From the NCBI GenBank assembly GCA_964200075.2, contig CAXNAA020000117.1:1-27442 (forward strand): a stretch of DNA of 27,442 nucleotides, read 5' to 3'. The stretch is from Sphacelaria rigidula. Its lineage: Eukaryota > Phaeophyceae > Sphacelariales. Below, in pieces: positions 8,220 to 17,489 of the stretch. The translations under genes were made by a program, and so were the position numbers. Within the stretch, counting starts at the first letter, position 1, and each line of letters opens with the position of its first letter. Below the pieces are notes generated by a model. The model saw nothing but the letters and a program-made list of their open reading frames with translations, ran no database searches and had not been told where the DNA came from.

Positions 8220-10916
8220 ATGGCATCAACAAAACACGCAAAGGACGACGACTCGAATCGCAAACGAAAACGGACGACCACCAAATCAACGGACAAAGCC
8301 ACTGAGGATGACGAAGAGGAATCTTCCAACATCCACATCAAACAAGAGCTCGACAAATGGGCCGACATAAGAGGGATCAAGAACAGAGGGACGCGAATCC
8401 GGTCCGTCACGTCTTCCATGGACGCTTGTGTTCGGGAAGATGTTCCGGGCAAGGGTGCCCTTCTCCATCAAATCGACAAGGCCGCCAGGTCTCTCGGTAT
8501 CCTTCGCCACCTCGTCTCTGTTTGCTTGAACGTACTCGCTGAAAAGGATCCCTCTAATCCACTCATTTTCAATAGGACATTCATACAGCAGCTTTTCACT
8601 CGCATGTCGGGAAATGAGCTGAACAGCCGTGCTACGAAACTGGAGCACCCCGACCTCAACAAGTATCTCGAGGAACACGAGATGGACGAAGACACGATCC
8701 GCGAGGTTGAAAAGTTCCCTCTTCGATGCCGAGACGCTATGTGTGGTGAGATGTTGAGCTCCATCAAGAAACACGTGTCCGGTAACTTCAGGGTTAGAGC
8801 TACCGAGCACATCGCATGCGAGCTGGAGAGAAGACTGTGGTCGTTCCGTGATGATCAACACTTCTGGACAAACCTCTCGGGGGCGGCCAATCGACTGTAC
8901 GAGAGTGCGGGACAGAAGACTCTGGAAAAAGCTTTGTCCATGATACACGCATTCACGGATAAGGAGAGAGGGAAAAGCAATGAACAACTTCGCCCCGACT
9001 GGAGACAGGTTTTGGAAGAACTTCTGCCGGAGTACAGGGCTCTCTTCGAAACCCTACGTTCGACAAGAACTCGTCCGAAACATCCTCCGAAGCATCCAAG
9101 GACGGAGGAGCAGATGACCGGGACGGAAGACTTTTTTTACAACATCAAGGCCAAGATGAACGACGTGTTGAAAATCGAAGCAATGTTCCGGGAGTCCGAC
9201 TTCAACCTGCGACAGAGAAGAGGCGAAATTTGGTCCGAGATCTCTGAGAGACAGTCGTCCATCAAGCCGTCCACGACCAAAGAGGGGTTTGTGAACCAGC
9301 AGCATCTTCTTCTGGCCGTACCAAGACCCTCTTGGTTCGACGACGGCACAAAGATGAGCAAGAAAGACGCGACAAATCTCCCGAGAGACGTTTCTAACGC
9401 CCGGAAAGAGATCTGGAAGGTCACGAGAGAACCGGGGACGGAAAACCCCCCCAAATCTTTCTCTCTTCTACCACACTTCTCTCTGACAAGAGCATTCGTC
9501 AAGTACGACGACTGCAGCATCGGTACGCTTGCAAAGTTCCTTCTCATCACAGGGAAAGGTCCCAACTTGAAGACGGAGGGGGTGGCCAATGCCGGATGAT
9601 CCAAGAGACTCTGGTGGTCAGGAATGTTCGATTTTCACACGGAGAGAGTCTCCAAGAGACGCCCGAAAACCCGGAAACGTCCCACGAGTGGAAGGCGCAA
9701 AGTTCTTCGCGCCAAGAACCGCTTCCGGAAAGGAATCAGTGTGTGCACGAAAGATCCTTGGTTTACCGACGATCTTCTGTACGTGGCCAAGAGAGACGAC
9801 CCCGCCTGCAGAACACCATGGCTCGTCAATTCCATTTCAACAGACGGTCTTCAGGTCAAAGTATGTCTAGCTACTGTTGCCAAGACCGATCCTCTGCCCC
9901 GGGGAATCAAAGAACTTGTGAAGAAGGGATATTCTAGTCTGCCCGACGTCGGTCTCAACTTCTCCAGGTTTTCAAAGGGTGCCTTCAACAAAGCCAGGAA
10001 ACTGAGCGGCAAGGAGAAGTCTGCGCTGTCTACCGAAAACAGCATCGAGGTCGTCGGTCTTGACCCTGGACAAGTGTCTATCTACGCGACAGTGAGGGCA
10101 AACGTAACATCCGCAGACGTAACATCTTCGGAGGGGTTCACCTCTTCTTCTTCCAGGGGTTCGAAAGCTTCGTTTTCCTCCCGGGAGTACCGCCACCAGT
10201 CTCTCTCTAGATTCGGTGCAAAGGCGGAGACTACACGGAGGCATCAGAATGTTGAATACGGACAAGACATTCAAGCCTTTGACCCCGTGTCGTTGAAACA
10301 ACCGGGTTATTCGTCGGCATATGCTGATGTAACCTATTCGACGCTCAGTGTGAGGATAGACGAACTTCTGTCAGAGGAGCGTAGACTAAAGAGGTTTGCG
10401 AGGCTTCGAGCGAGACAACGTGCCGTTGATGGAATGGCAAGGAATATCGCTTACGGTAATTCGTACAAAAACGAGGTCAGGAGGGCAGGGCGATCTTCCA
10501 ACGAGACAATGTCTCTCGAGGGAAGGAGAGAGTTGCTTCGGAATATCAGAGACAAGAGAAGAGTCGTTCTATTTGGGAATGGTCAGTTTGGTCATGGTGC
10601 GAGGGGACCGTGTCCAAGAAAGGCATTGATTAGAGCTTTGGGCGTACTCTGTCCGGTCTTGATTGTCGACGAGTTTCGCACGTCCAAGTGCTGCTGTGGT
10701 TGTGGCACACCACTCAAGCAAGTGGGTGGTTCTCGGGTGTTTCGCTGTGAACGCCAAACGGACGAGGGCCGAGCTTGCCCCGTGGGAAAGATCGATAGGG
10801 ATACGAATGGTTCGGTGAACATAGGAGCTTCTAGGGTTAGAGAGACCGTCGTATCTTTGTCGTTCGTCCAGCGGGGACTAGTGTGTTTAGACACACTTTC
10901 CGAATTTTCTACCTAG
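8220..10916 (+). pseudogene. Fanzor1-like RNA-guided nuclease, interrupted by TGA
   Basis: About 898 codons in one frame, split by a TGA at 9597-9599 into 459- and 430-residue halves. The N-terminal half starts with a charged tail (RKRKRTTTKS, then an acidic EDDEEESS) and is mostly helical without catalytic residues. The C-terminal half carries the nuclease. RuvC-I is VVGLDPGQVSIYATV (Asp 147 of that half). The Fanzor block RRVVLFGNGQFGHG is followed by LIVDEFRTSKCCCGCG, which contains the alternative catalytic Glu (350) and the first zinc Cys pair. A second Cys pair follows near residues 375 and 385. DRDTNGSVNI supplies the RuvC-III Asp. It ends with TAG. The stop separates recognition and nuclease parts, so the gene is broken unless the TGA is read through or spliced out. 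Apart from the stop it looks well preserved. Confidence 0.85.
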
Positions 10917-10998
10917 TCTTCTTTAAGTTGACGGTAATGACTGTTTCTGCTCAGAACAAACTTTCGAGGGGAACGGCACACAGGGCAGGCTCCCGACT

Positions 10999-11109
10999 CT
11001 AACCACGATCACATTGAAGACAACAAATCGCCTGGCACACGTTGCAATTCGTGTGGTGGTCACGCGTCGTCTTCGCCCGGCACACACAACACGACCGATT
11101 CGAGTCTGA
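10999..11109 (-). pseudogene. Cys-rich zinc-ribbon-like fragment
   Basis: A 36-codon open stretch bounded by TAA and TAG reads with the motif CCVCRAK, then CNVCQAICCLQC. The Cys spacing (C-x2-C, a gap of about fourteen, C-x2-C-x4-C-x2-C) resembles the C-terminal zinc ribbon found on piggyBac-type transposases. It may be a remnant of such a gene, or chance. No upstream catalytic part is visible on this strand. Confidence 0.25.
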
Positions 11110-11182
11110 TTAGAAAATTCGAAGCCATGTATGTGTGGTAGTCGCGCTCGCCTTCGAAGTTTATTGAAATGGTTGCATTTTT

Positions 11183-11422
11183 TCAGAACAGCAAACAATC
11201 AATGTCTCCTGGACATGTTATGATTTCTTCTCCTGACGCCTTGCTCCGCAAGCTATCGGAGGCACGCATCAGGCCTGCGATATCTGCTTTGCGACGGAAC
11301 AATGATGCTTTTTTGATGTTCATCTGGTGATCCATACTCAGGACGGCCAGACGCTCGTCCATATAGGCTTGTAGATATTCGGGTATGATTGCCTCTGTCA
11401 TTATGATGTCAGCGTCGTCCAA
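11183..11422 (-). CDS. Small hypothetical protein
   Basis: An open frame of about 80 codons ends at 11183. It has no ATG at its beginning: the first ATG in frame encodes the Met of the IIMTEAIIPEYL segment, eight residues in, and the frame is open back to a TGA at 11450. The product looks helical and charged (DHQMNIKKASLFRRKADIAG), with a balanced composition. I recognise no domain. It could be an exon of a spliced gene or a gene fragment. Confidence 0.3.
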   Translation of the reverse strand: MDDADIIMTEAIIPEYLQAYMDERLAVLSMDHQMNIKKASLFRRKADIAGLMRASDSLRSKASGEEIITCPGDIDCLLF

Positions 11423-11452
11423 CGAATGCTCTTTGGAGGTCCTGCATGATCA

Positions 11453-12213
11453 GCGGCGTGACCATGTTGAGATCACAGCTTTACCCCGCCACAACATTAT
11501 TTAGCACACCAAACATTGGTGGCTTGACCTGTTTTGAAATAGTTTATCTCAATTTTTCAGAAAAAAATAAAAATTATTATCAAGGAATTGAAAAATGAAA
11601 TGATATCAGTTTCGACATCCTCCGGGCAGGTTTGAACCCCTGTTTGCACGGGGGCGAATTTCAAGTCGAGGCCGAATTCCAAAAAACGTCGATACATACG
11701 AGTCTCGCAAAAAACGTCGTTTTTTTGTACTACATGATTGTCCCAGAACTGATCAGTAAATACCGACGATATAGGTGGGATGCGTGTAAAATAAATTGAA
11801 AAAAGCTCGTTGAGCGCAAAAACATATTTTACAAAAAAAACGAAGTCTTGTAAAAACAAACGATCACCCCTCTGAAATATGTGTTGTGTGGTAATCACCC
11901 ATGTGTATTTTGCATACATGAATCATGTACAATTCGTGAATGGGAACAAACAGGCACAAGCCACTCTATTGCGGTGACCCAACAATCTTGTAGATACGAT
12001 CCCGTTTCTTCGCCACTTGCCTTTTGCGAGAAACTAGTGACATTTTTGTGTGCGTTTGTAACAAGCTATTGAGTGTATTCACGACAGACGGTATTACATC
12101 TATGTCGTCCTCTTGAGTTCCGTAAGGCCTCCTCTAAGAGAAGTATGGTGTTCGCGTGTTGCGACCCTATTATTTCTTTTAGCGGTAGCTCAGATGTTCT
12201 GTCCTCGATACCA
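11453..12213. other. AT-rich gene-less stretch
   Basis: Clearly more AT-rich than its surroundings, with A/T homopolymers near 11555-11590 and 11715-11845. ORFs here are short and low-complexity. No RNA gene, repeat or element end could be recognised. Confidence 0.5.
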
Positions 12214-12714
12214 CTAAACCCCACGGCTTTGCAAATAATTTCTGTCGATATCCGTGACCATGTACTGTATGTATTCCTCGCCGTGAGCCCGCTTCCTTTT
12301 GTTTGGTCTGAATTCAGCTAGCTCTTTTTGCATCGTGTATACTCCCGCCTCTAGATACCCCAATTTCCGACGCGTCGTCTCACCGACAAGCTTGTTTTCG
12401 CATTTTTGAAACACATAGAGTGAGTCGCACGGACCTGTGAAATCTGTGTCCACACTCCATTTGGACGGGTGAAATGTTTTCTGTCTATGGCAACCGGTAC
12501 AAATAATTTGGAGGTTGTCTAGGTGCGTCGGCCCCGAATACCTGACCGGTTGTATGTGGTCAATGTCGAAGTCCATGCCGTTGATGGACACTTTCCTTCC
12601 GCATTTCCTGCATTTGTGTTAATCTTGGTCCAAAATCATTTGTTTATCGTTGATATTGGTGAAGGTCGTCCTCTTGATACGACGAAGTTCTTCCTCTGGG
12701 CCAATGTATACCAT
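12214..12714 (-). pseudogene. HNH endonuclease, interrupted by TAA
   Basis: HNH family nuclease fold with zinc-binding Cys pairs. From the Met at 12714 the frame reads 31 residues (it begins MVYIGPEEELRR), meets TAA at 12619-12621, then continues in the same frame: HKCRKCGRKVSINGMDFDID, HIQP, HLDNLQIICTGCHRQKT. The catalytic His lies in DIDHI, the central Asn in DNLQ and the last His in TGCH. The CRKC and CTGC pairs form the structural zinc site. The C-terminal third (to TGA 12214) is charged and unassigned. HNH genes are common as free-standing homing nucleases in giant viruses and mobile introns. The stop lies just before the first zinc pair, so only an internal restart at the GTG 12591 or later could give a partial product without it. 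The upstream frame is closed by a TAA before 12750. Confidence 0.75.
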
Positions 12715-12817
12715 CTTCCACGATTGATCGTCGAAAACCCTGAATTACCTGAACACTATGCTGTTGGATTGTGTGAAGCAGTGGTATACAAGATGAAAAT
12801 ATTTTGATGTGTCAATT

Positions 12818-13066
12818 TCAAGCGCATGCTGTCAAACCAGTCTCTCTCTTTCTTGCCCTCTCCGCTTCATTGTTCGGTCTCGCTCTCGGTTGAACCAGTC
12901 TCATACACCGAGAGTGTAAAGCCATCACCGTACCGAGGTGGCTTTCTGTTTTTGCCATTTCTTTCGCACGGGCACACATTTCCTCAATCTCCTCCAGCAG
13001 TTTCGGGCGTTTCATTTCTTGCATCGCGGCGTGCATGTGTTGCTTGGTCTCGTATACCGCTGGCAT
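12818..13066 (-). CDS. Small helical hypothetical protein
   Basis: An 82-codon ORF from ATG 13066 to TGA 12818. The product is charged and predicted to be mostly helical (MQEMKRPKLLEEIEEMCARA) with a basic C-terminus (RPNNEAERARKRETG). It lies about 100 bases upstream of the HNH gene on the same strand. It could be a neighbour in transcription or an upstream exon, but no domain is recognisable. The composition looks more like a real protein than most small ORFs here. Confidence 0.4.
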   Translation of the reverse strand: MPAVYETKQHMHAAMQEMKRPKLLEEIEEMCARAKEMAKTESHLGTVMALHSRCMRLVQPRARPNNEAERARKRETGLTACA

Positions 13067-13215
13067 TGTGATTTTCGTCGTTTACCGTCTGGCAGTATTT
13101 TTTTTTGGTTGGCTGGGCGGCCAGGCCGAGTGTAGCTACGCGTGCCTGTGCCCGAACCCCACCATTTAAAACATTGATATTTTAAAAAACAAGAAAATCA
13201 TGCCGCTCCTCATCC

Positions 13216-14057
13216 TTGTCGCAAAATAAAAATACATGCGAGACGGTGACGCCGACCTGTTCCAAGGGTGACGGCCCGTTCACGTGTCTCAGTTGTGCCA
13301 AGCCGCTGGTCCTGAGGCAGGGTGAGAAGAAGCGGTGGCATTTCGCGCACCATTCCAAGGATATTAATGACGGGCGTTCTGCCGGTGGGGAGATCTACAT
13401 CCACTTGGCGGCCAAGTTGTTGTTGATTAGGTATATCTCTAGGTTCAAGTTCGCCGCAGAGTGCGGTCGCCTGCGTCACGATCACGAAAAGCAATACCAA
13501 GGATGCACGGCGGTGCAGGAGCATCGTTACGACGGCGTACACTCCGCGGACGTGGCGTGTTGCGTGACGGGAAGTTGGAGGCTATCGTTGGGGTCATGGC
13601 GACGCACAAGATTGAGGGAGAATCCTTGGCGTCCAGATTGGGGTGTGTGGGGGGAGACAATGTGTGGGAGGTGGAAGCAATGGGCGTTTTGAGACAGCAA
13701 AAGGGTCTGTCATTGACGACCGACACCATTCATGTTCCTAGTTTGCTCAAGTTAGAGGACTGTGCCGAATGTGCGCAGGAGAGTTGGGAGGCGCACGAAC
13801 GACGGGAAAAACAGATGGCGGTTGAAAAGCTAGAGTCCGAGGAACGCCGTCGGCGGTTCGAGGAGTCTAGGCGAAAGTCCGATCAAAAGAAGCAGGAAGA
13901 CGAGGAAAAAAGGCAACAGGCCGACACCACCGTGGTCATCATCGACGACAACACCCTCCGGCGCAAGGGCGTGCTGATGAAAAAGTTCTTTCTCAAGCCT
14001 GGCGACAGCATTGATCGTAGCTACGGGTGGATGAAGGCCCCTGAAGCATCCCCCTGA
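13216..14057 (+). pseudogene. CoiA-like nuclease, copy 1, frameshifted
   Basis: This resembles the competence CoiA-like nuclease family, which combines an N-terminal zinc ribbon with a PD-(D/E)XK-type core. The zinc part reads FTCLSCAKPLVLRQGEKKR followed by WHFAHHSKD, the family's HFAH signature. The core begins at EHRYDGVHSADVA (about 13520-13555). A frame change follows at about 13552-13566. The sequence then continues in another frame as RDGKLEAIVGVMATHKIEG. The position that is Glu in copy 2 (IVEV) is Gly here (IVGV), so the active site looks damaged. The C-terminal part is a charged coiled-coil-like segment (ERREKQMAVEKLESEERRRR) ending with TGA at 14057. No clean start exists: an ATG at 13200 is in a different frame and stops in an A-rich run. 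Downstream lies a second copy. Confidence 0.7.
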
Positions 14058-14243
14058 GCCGCTCCCCTTGCGCGCGCCCCCTTCCTTCCATCGGCCAAAT
14101 TACCCACTTCTTCGGCGAGCCGACGGTCTGCGCCAGGGGGACTGAGCGCAACGAAACCATTGCCCCCGAACCGCGCCCCTCTGGTACCGAGTAAGCAATT
14201 TTCCCGATGTGGAATTTTAAATATTAATTGGAACTTAAATAAG

Positions 14244-14666
14244 AATGCTCTGCCACATCCCCACCGCCCAAACCCCATCGGGTGTGCTAGTGGTCCCCTC
14301 CTGCTCCAAGGCCGAGGCCCCGTTCACGTGCCTGGGGTGCGGCGGTGGCTTGGTGCTGCGGCAAGGCAAAGTCAACATCTAACATTTCGCGCACCGCCAT
14401 AGTTCTCTCGGGTGTTCCGGCGGGGGTGAATCGGCTCAGCACAAGGCGGCAAAGTTGCTGGTTGATAAGTACTGTTCGCGGCTGGTTTTCACGGGTAGAT
14501 GTATCACATCAATCCACGAAATCAGACTGCAGTACACCGACTTGAAGCAAAGCAGGAGTATCGCTACGACACCAATCAAAACTACTCGGCGGACGTAGCC
14601 ATCTTCCAAAATCTCAGCCTTGTTTCTATCGTGGAGGTTCGTGTCTCTCATGCCGCTTCGCACTAG
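14244..14666 (+). pseudogene. CoiA-like nuclease, copy 2, stop and frameshift
   Basis: A shorter, more decayed relative of the preceding gene. From ATG 14244 it reads to the zinc motif FTCLGCGGGLVLRQGKVNI, then TAA at 14379-14381, then HFAHRHSS in the same frame. After about 14540 the frame changes. The nuclease core is seen as EAKQEYRYDTNQNYSADVAI and then SLVSIVEVRVSHAASH, ending in TAG. Unlike copy 1 it keeps the Glu of the IVEV motif. The charged C-terminal extension of copy 1 is missing. The ORF end coincides with the first unit of a 54-58 bp tandem repeat, which suggests truncation by that repeat. Confidence 0.65.
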
Positions 14667-14819
14667 TTGTACGGCCCCGTGCCGGGCCTTCATTCAACAG
14701 CAGATGCCTCCCGCTTCGCACTAGTTTTGCGGCCCCATGTCGGGGCTTCATTCAAGAACAGATGCCGCTTCGCACTAGTTCTTACGGCCCCGCTTTAAGC
14801 CCCCGTGCCGGTCCTTCAG
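14651..14819. repeat. Tandem repeat, three units of 54-58 bp
   Basis: Units start at 14651, 14705 and 14763. Each contains cgcttcgcactagtt, then a cggcccc block, a tgccgggcc-like block and cttcattcaa. A partial further copy (ggcccgtgtcggaccttcat) lies at 15043-15063. The first unit supplies the stop codon of the second CoiA-like relic. Confidence 0.8.
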
Positions 14820-15097
14820 AAAAAAAATGCAAAATTGTAGCCGCTTACGTGCACCACTCCATAATCATAATCATGTTCAGGTTCGATTTCAGGTTCGATC
14901 TCAGGTTCGATCTCAGGTTCGATTTCAAGCTCGATCTCAGGCTCGATCTCAGATACACTTAAATATTCATCACCTTCCCATCTATAACGCACGCACGCCA
15001 CATATTTCTTCATCGACAGACGCCCCTCCCCATTTGTTTTTTTTGGCCCGTGTCGGACCTTCATCACTACGCTGACCATCGACACCCATGCATGCAA
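14816..15097 (-). CDS. Hypothetical protein with Glu-Ile-Glu-Pro repeats
   Basis: A 93-codon minus-strand ORF; a likely inner start is the Met at 15013 (MKKYVACVRYRWEGDEYLSV). The C-terminal half is a tandem EIEP tetrapeptide repeat encoded by 12-bp DNA units, followed by a short aromatic tail. Its upstream part overlaps a piece of the 54-58 bp repeat. It may be only an open shadow of a DNA repeat, and no function is suggested. Confidence 0.25.
   Translation of the reverse strand: MHAWVSMVSVVMKVRHGPKKTNGEGRLSMKKYVACVRYRWEGDEYLSVSEIEPEIELEIEPEIEPEIEPEIEPEHDYDYGVVHVSGYNFAFFF
14877..14952. repeat. 12-bp tandem repeat, six units
   Basis: Units are tcaggttcgatt, or the same with a final c, six in a row with few changes, then a partial unit. 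Because 12 is a multiple of three, they encode the EIEP repeat on the minus strand. Confidence 0.9.
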
Positions 15098-15158
15098 ATC
15101 AAATCTTCACATCCTTTCCCTCCCGCCTCCCTCCCTCCCCCCTCCCGGAAGGTGAAAT

Positions 15159-16277
15159 ATGTGCACGACGAGGACGACGAACTGGAGGAAGCTCAAACAA
15201 AAAAGGGGAAAGAAAAACAGGAGGGTCGGTGCAGCTGTGGAGGAGGGAAATAAAGCGGCGGTGGAGAAGAAGACGATGATGGAGGATGGCGACCAGGATG
15301 GGGACGGTCGCATGTACCACACAGCCTTTGGAGTGAGGTACAAATCCTTGGACGTCGCCGGTGGCGGCATGTGTGCGCTTCTCGCCCTGATCGCCCTCTA
15401 CATGATCTTCAATGGGGACTCGTACTCGTTGGTTTTCGCGGCCGTCTACGGTGAGATCAAGGACGAGATGAGGGGTTACGTGCAGTGTCTCCGCGGCATC
15501 ATCGTCCACATGTCCGAGGGACGTCTCCCTCATCTCGGAGACGGCGAGGAATCTGCAAAGTTTGAGGATGTGGTGGACAATCCGAACCACGATATCAAGA
15601 CGAAAGCCATGTGGAGGGTGGTGATGCTTGCAGCCCGAGGCTGCTTGGACGGCATCGCACTGAGTCTCCCTGCCGAGTATTTCGGATTGGACGGGTTCAA
15701 AATCGTTAGGGCGAACAGAGACGGACTGGTGGCGTCGTGCGACTTCAAGGGTAAAACCTTGGCGGAAGGGGTTGTCCACCTGGTTCTGTACGATGGGTTC
15801 GGGCACTTCTAGGCTCTTGTTCCGCTGGACACTCCGCCGCAAATGGTGACCGGTGGACATGTAACGCGTGTTTATCAGCAGGGAAAGGGTCGAGGTCTTT
15901 GGTGTCTGCAACGACTGAACACAGCTTATTTTTCTCCTTCATGCCCCCATGTTGGCCAGACCGACCGCGACGCGGGGGAGCCTGGTGTAAAACTAACCGG
16001 GATCGCCCCGAAGGTCGCGACTGGTGTCGAGGCCGGGGAGTCTGGTGTGAAGCAGACCGAGAGCGCCCCGGAGGTCGTGGCTGGTGTCGACGGTGTGGAG
16101 CAGACCGAAAGCGTCCCGGAGGTCACGGCTGGTGTCGGCGGTGTGGAGCAGGCCGAGAGCGCCCCGGAGGTCGCGGCTGCTGTCGACGCCGAGGAGCCTG
16201 CTGTGGAGCAGACCGATGGGGACGGGTGGCACGTCGTGGGCGGGAACGGGTTCAAGGTCGGCGTACACAAAGACGAG
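15159..16277 (+). pseudogene. OTU-like cysteine protease segment, interrupted by TAG
   Basis: The open frame starts at ATG 15159 (a basic head of about 50 residues) and contains YKSLDVAGGGMCALLALIAL. The Asp-Val, Gly-rich turn and Cys (Cys72) occupy the place of the OTU signature D-G-N-C. The domain's end LVLYDGFGHF gives the expected catalytic His (216). At 15810-15812 a TAG follows the His-Phe pair, and the same frame continues with ALVPLDTPPQ, which is what OTU domains usually show after the His. Beyond that come repeats of about 17 residues, such as GVEQTESVPEVTAGVG (about 15960-16220), before a splice-donor-like gaggtacgt at 16275. OTU proteases remove ubiquitin and also occur in viruses and transposons. 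The GGGMC variation makes this a moderate call. Confidence 0.5.
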
Positions 16278-16403
16278 GTACGTACTGTACTTCTTTGAGT
16301 GTATTTTCAAAAGTATCCGTGGTACGGCGTGGAAGGTAGCAAGACGTGTGCATTCATGTATCGTCAACTCACGCACCATCGGTTTTCTTGTCGTCTGCAA
16401 CAG
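16278..16403 (+). other. Possible spliceosomal intron
   Basis: Starts with gtacgt after gag and ends with tctgcaacag. Removing these 126 bases joins two open frames in phase 0 (frame 15159 to frame 16404). The acceptor lies beside an antisense tRNA-like T-arm, so the exact 3' end is uncertain. Confidence 0.4.
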
Positions 16404-17489
16404 GAATCGAACCTGCTTCGCTTCGCGAGCGGCAACCAGTTCATTGTACTACGCGACGAGACGGAGGAGGATGATGAGTCATAGAACGGGGAGGAGGCCA
16501 ATGAGGTGTGGGAGAGGGCGGAGACGGACGGGGTGGCGATGGATGCGGAAGACGGAGAAGAGGCCGATGAGACGTGCGGGAGGGTCGACACGGACGGATT
16601 GGCGGAGGATGCGCACCCGAAACCCCGCAACCGGGCTGGGCGCCGGGTGGCTGGTCGGCGCGCAGCTCCGCGCGGCTCAACCCGAGGGAGAGGTGGAAGC
16701 AAGTACCTGAAACGTTGTCCTGCCAGGAATGAACGGGCCCAACGCAAACGTGGGCGCGGACGCGGACGTCGACTCGAACCCCCATGTAGAGCGGGCTTTG
16801 TGCGAGGAGGAGGAGGGCGTTCTCGTCGTGCCCCCGAAAGCCGAAACCGAGACGAGGGGCCGTCTGGAGTTAACCAGCTGGTGAAAACTCCAGCGTACTG
16901 GGAGGGTCTGGTGGGGGGGTATATTGACTCTAGATAGAGGAGAGTGGCTCTGTGGACGCAGGGAGACCTAGACAGGGCAATTAGCGCAATGTGGGAGCGG
17001 CGGGGTCAGGAAGAAAGGCAGCGGTACGAGCCAGCAATAAAGCAAATGCTGGCAGCAGCGCAAAGAGCAGCGAATGGAGAGGCGGAACCGGTGGAAGAAC
17101 CGTCGGAAGCAATGGGTGTGTGTGGTGAGCAGCTTTCCCCGGAGGAGGAACCATCGGAAGCAATGGGTGTGGGTGGTGAGCAGCTTCCAACGGAGGCCCA
17201 AGCATCACCCATGGGCGTGGATGGTGGGCAACTCGCGGCGGAGGTGGATGGTGAGCAGCTCGCGGCGGACGTGGGAGGTGAGCAGCTCGCGGCGGACGTG
17301 GATGGTGGGTAGCTTGCACCGGACGTGGATGGTGGGCAGCTCGCGGTGGAGATGGATCGTGGGCAGCTCGCGGCGGAGGTGGAGGCCCAGGTGTTACCAA
17401 TGGAAGAAATGGACGTGGATGGTGAGCAGCTCGAGGAGGAGGAGGAGGCCAAGACACGAGAGGATTCCGATGACACCGAGAGTGAACAG
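16404..17489 (+). pseudogene. Acidic, repeat-rich segment with three in-frame TAG codons
   Basis: One frame stays open for 362 codons except for TAG at 16482-16484, 16935-16937 and 17310-17312. It begins with acidic stretches (EEDDES, AEDGEEADET), passes a basic Arg/Gly-rich part (RGRGRGRR) and the segment ALWTQGDLDRAISAMWERRG (about 16950-17005). It then enters degenerate repeats built on G-E/G-Q-L plus acidic residues, for example GGEQLAADVDGG (about 17130-17400). The last TAG falls exactly at the Gln of this repeat. A donor-like caggtgagt follows at 17487. There is no enzymatic motif. It looks like a flexible linker of the larger gene that begins at 15159, though it could be a separate gene. 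Confidence 0.45.

Larger units (their letters stand above)
7034..10916 (+). mobile_element. IS4-family transposon carrying a Fanzor1 gene
   Basis: An intact IS4-type transposase (7125-8213) is followed seven bases later by a Fanzor1-type gene (8220-10916) on the same strand and in the same frame. Fanzor1 proteins are known as passengers of several eukaryotic DNA transposon types, including IS4-like ones, so the pairing is biologically sensible. The real ends are unknown because no terminal inverted repeats or target duplications could be recognised. The limits given are the upstream hairpin and the end of the second gene. Confidence 0.65.

Noticed and set aside
7310-9604. Long minus-strand frames opposite the transposase and Fanzor1
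   Set aside because: They lie fully antisense to well-supported genes, have no motifs and follow from codon composition.
14877-14952. CRISPR-like array
   Set aside because: The 12-bp units are directly adjacent without spacers.
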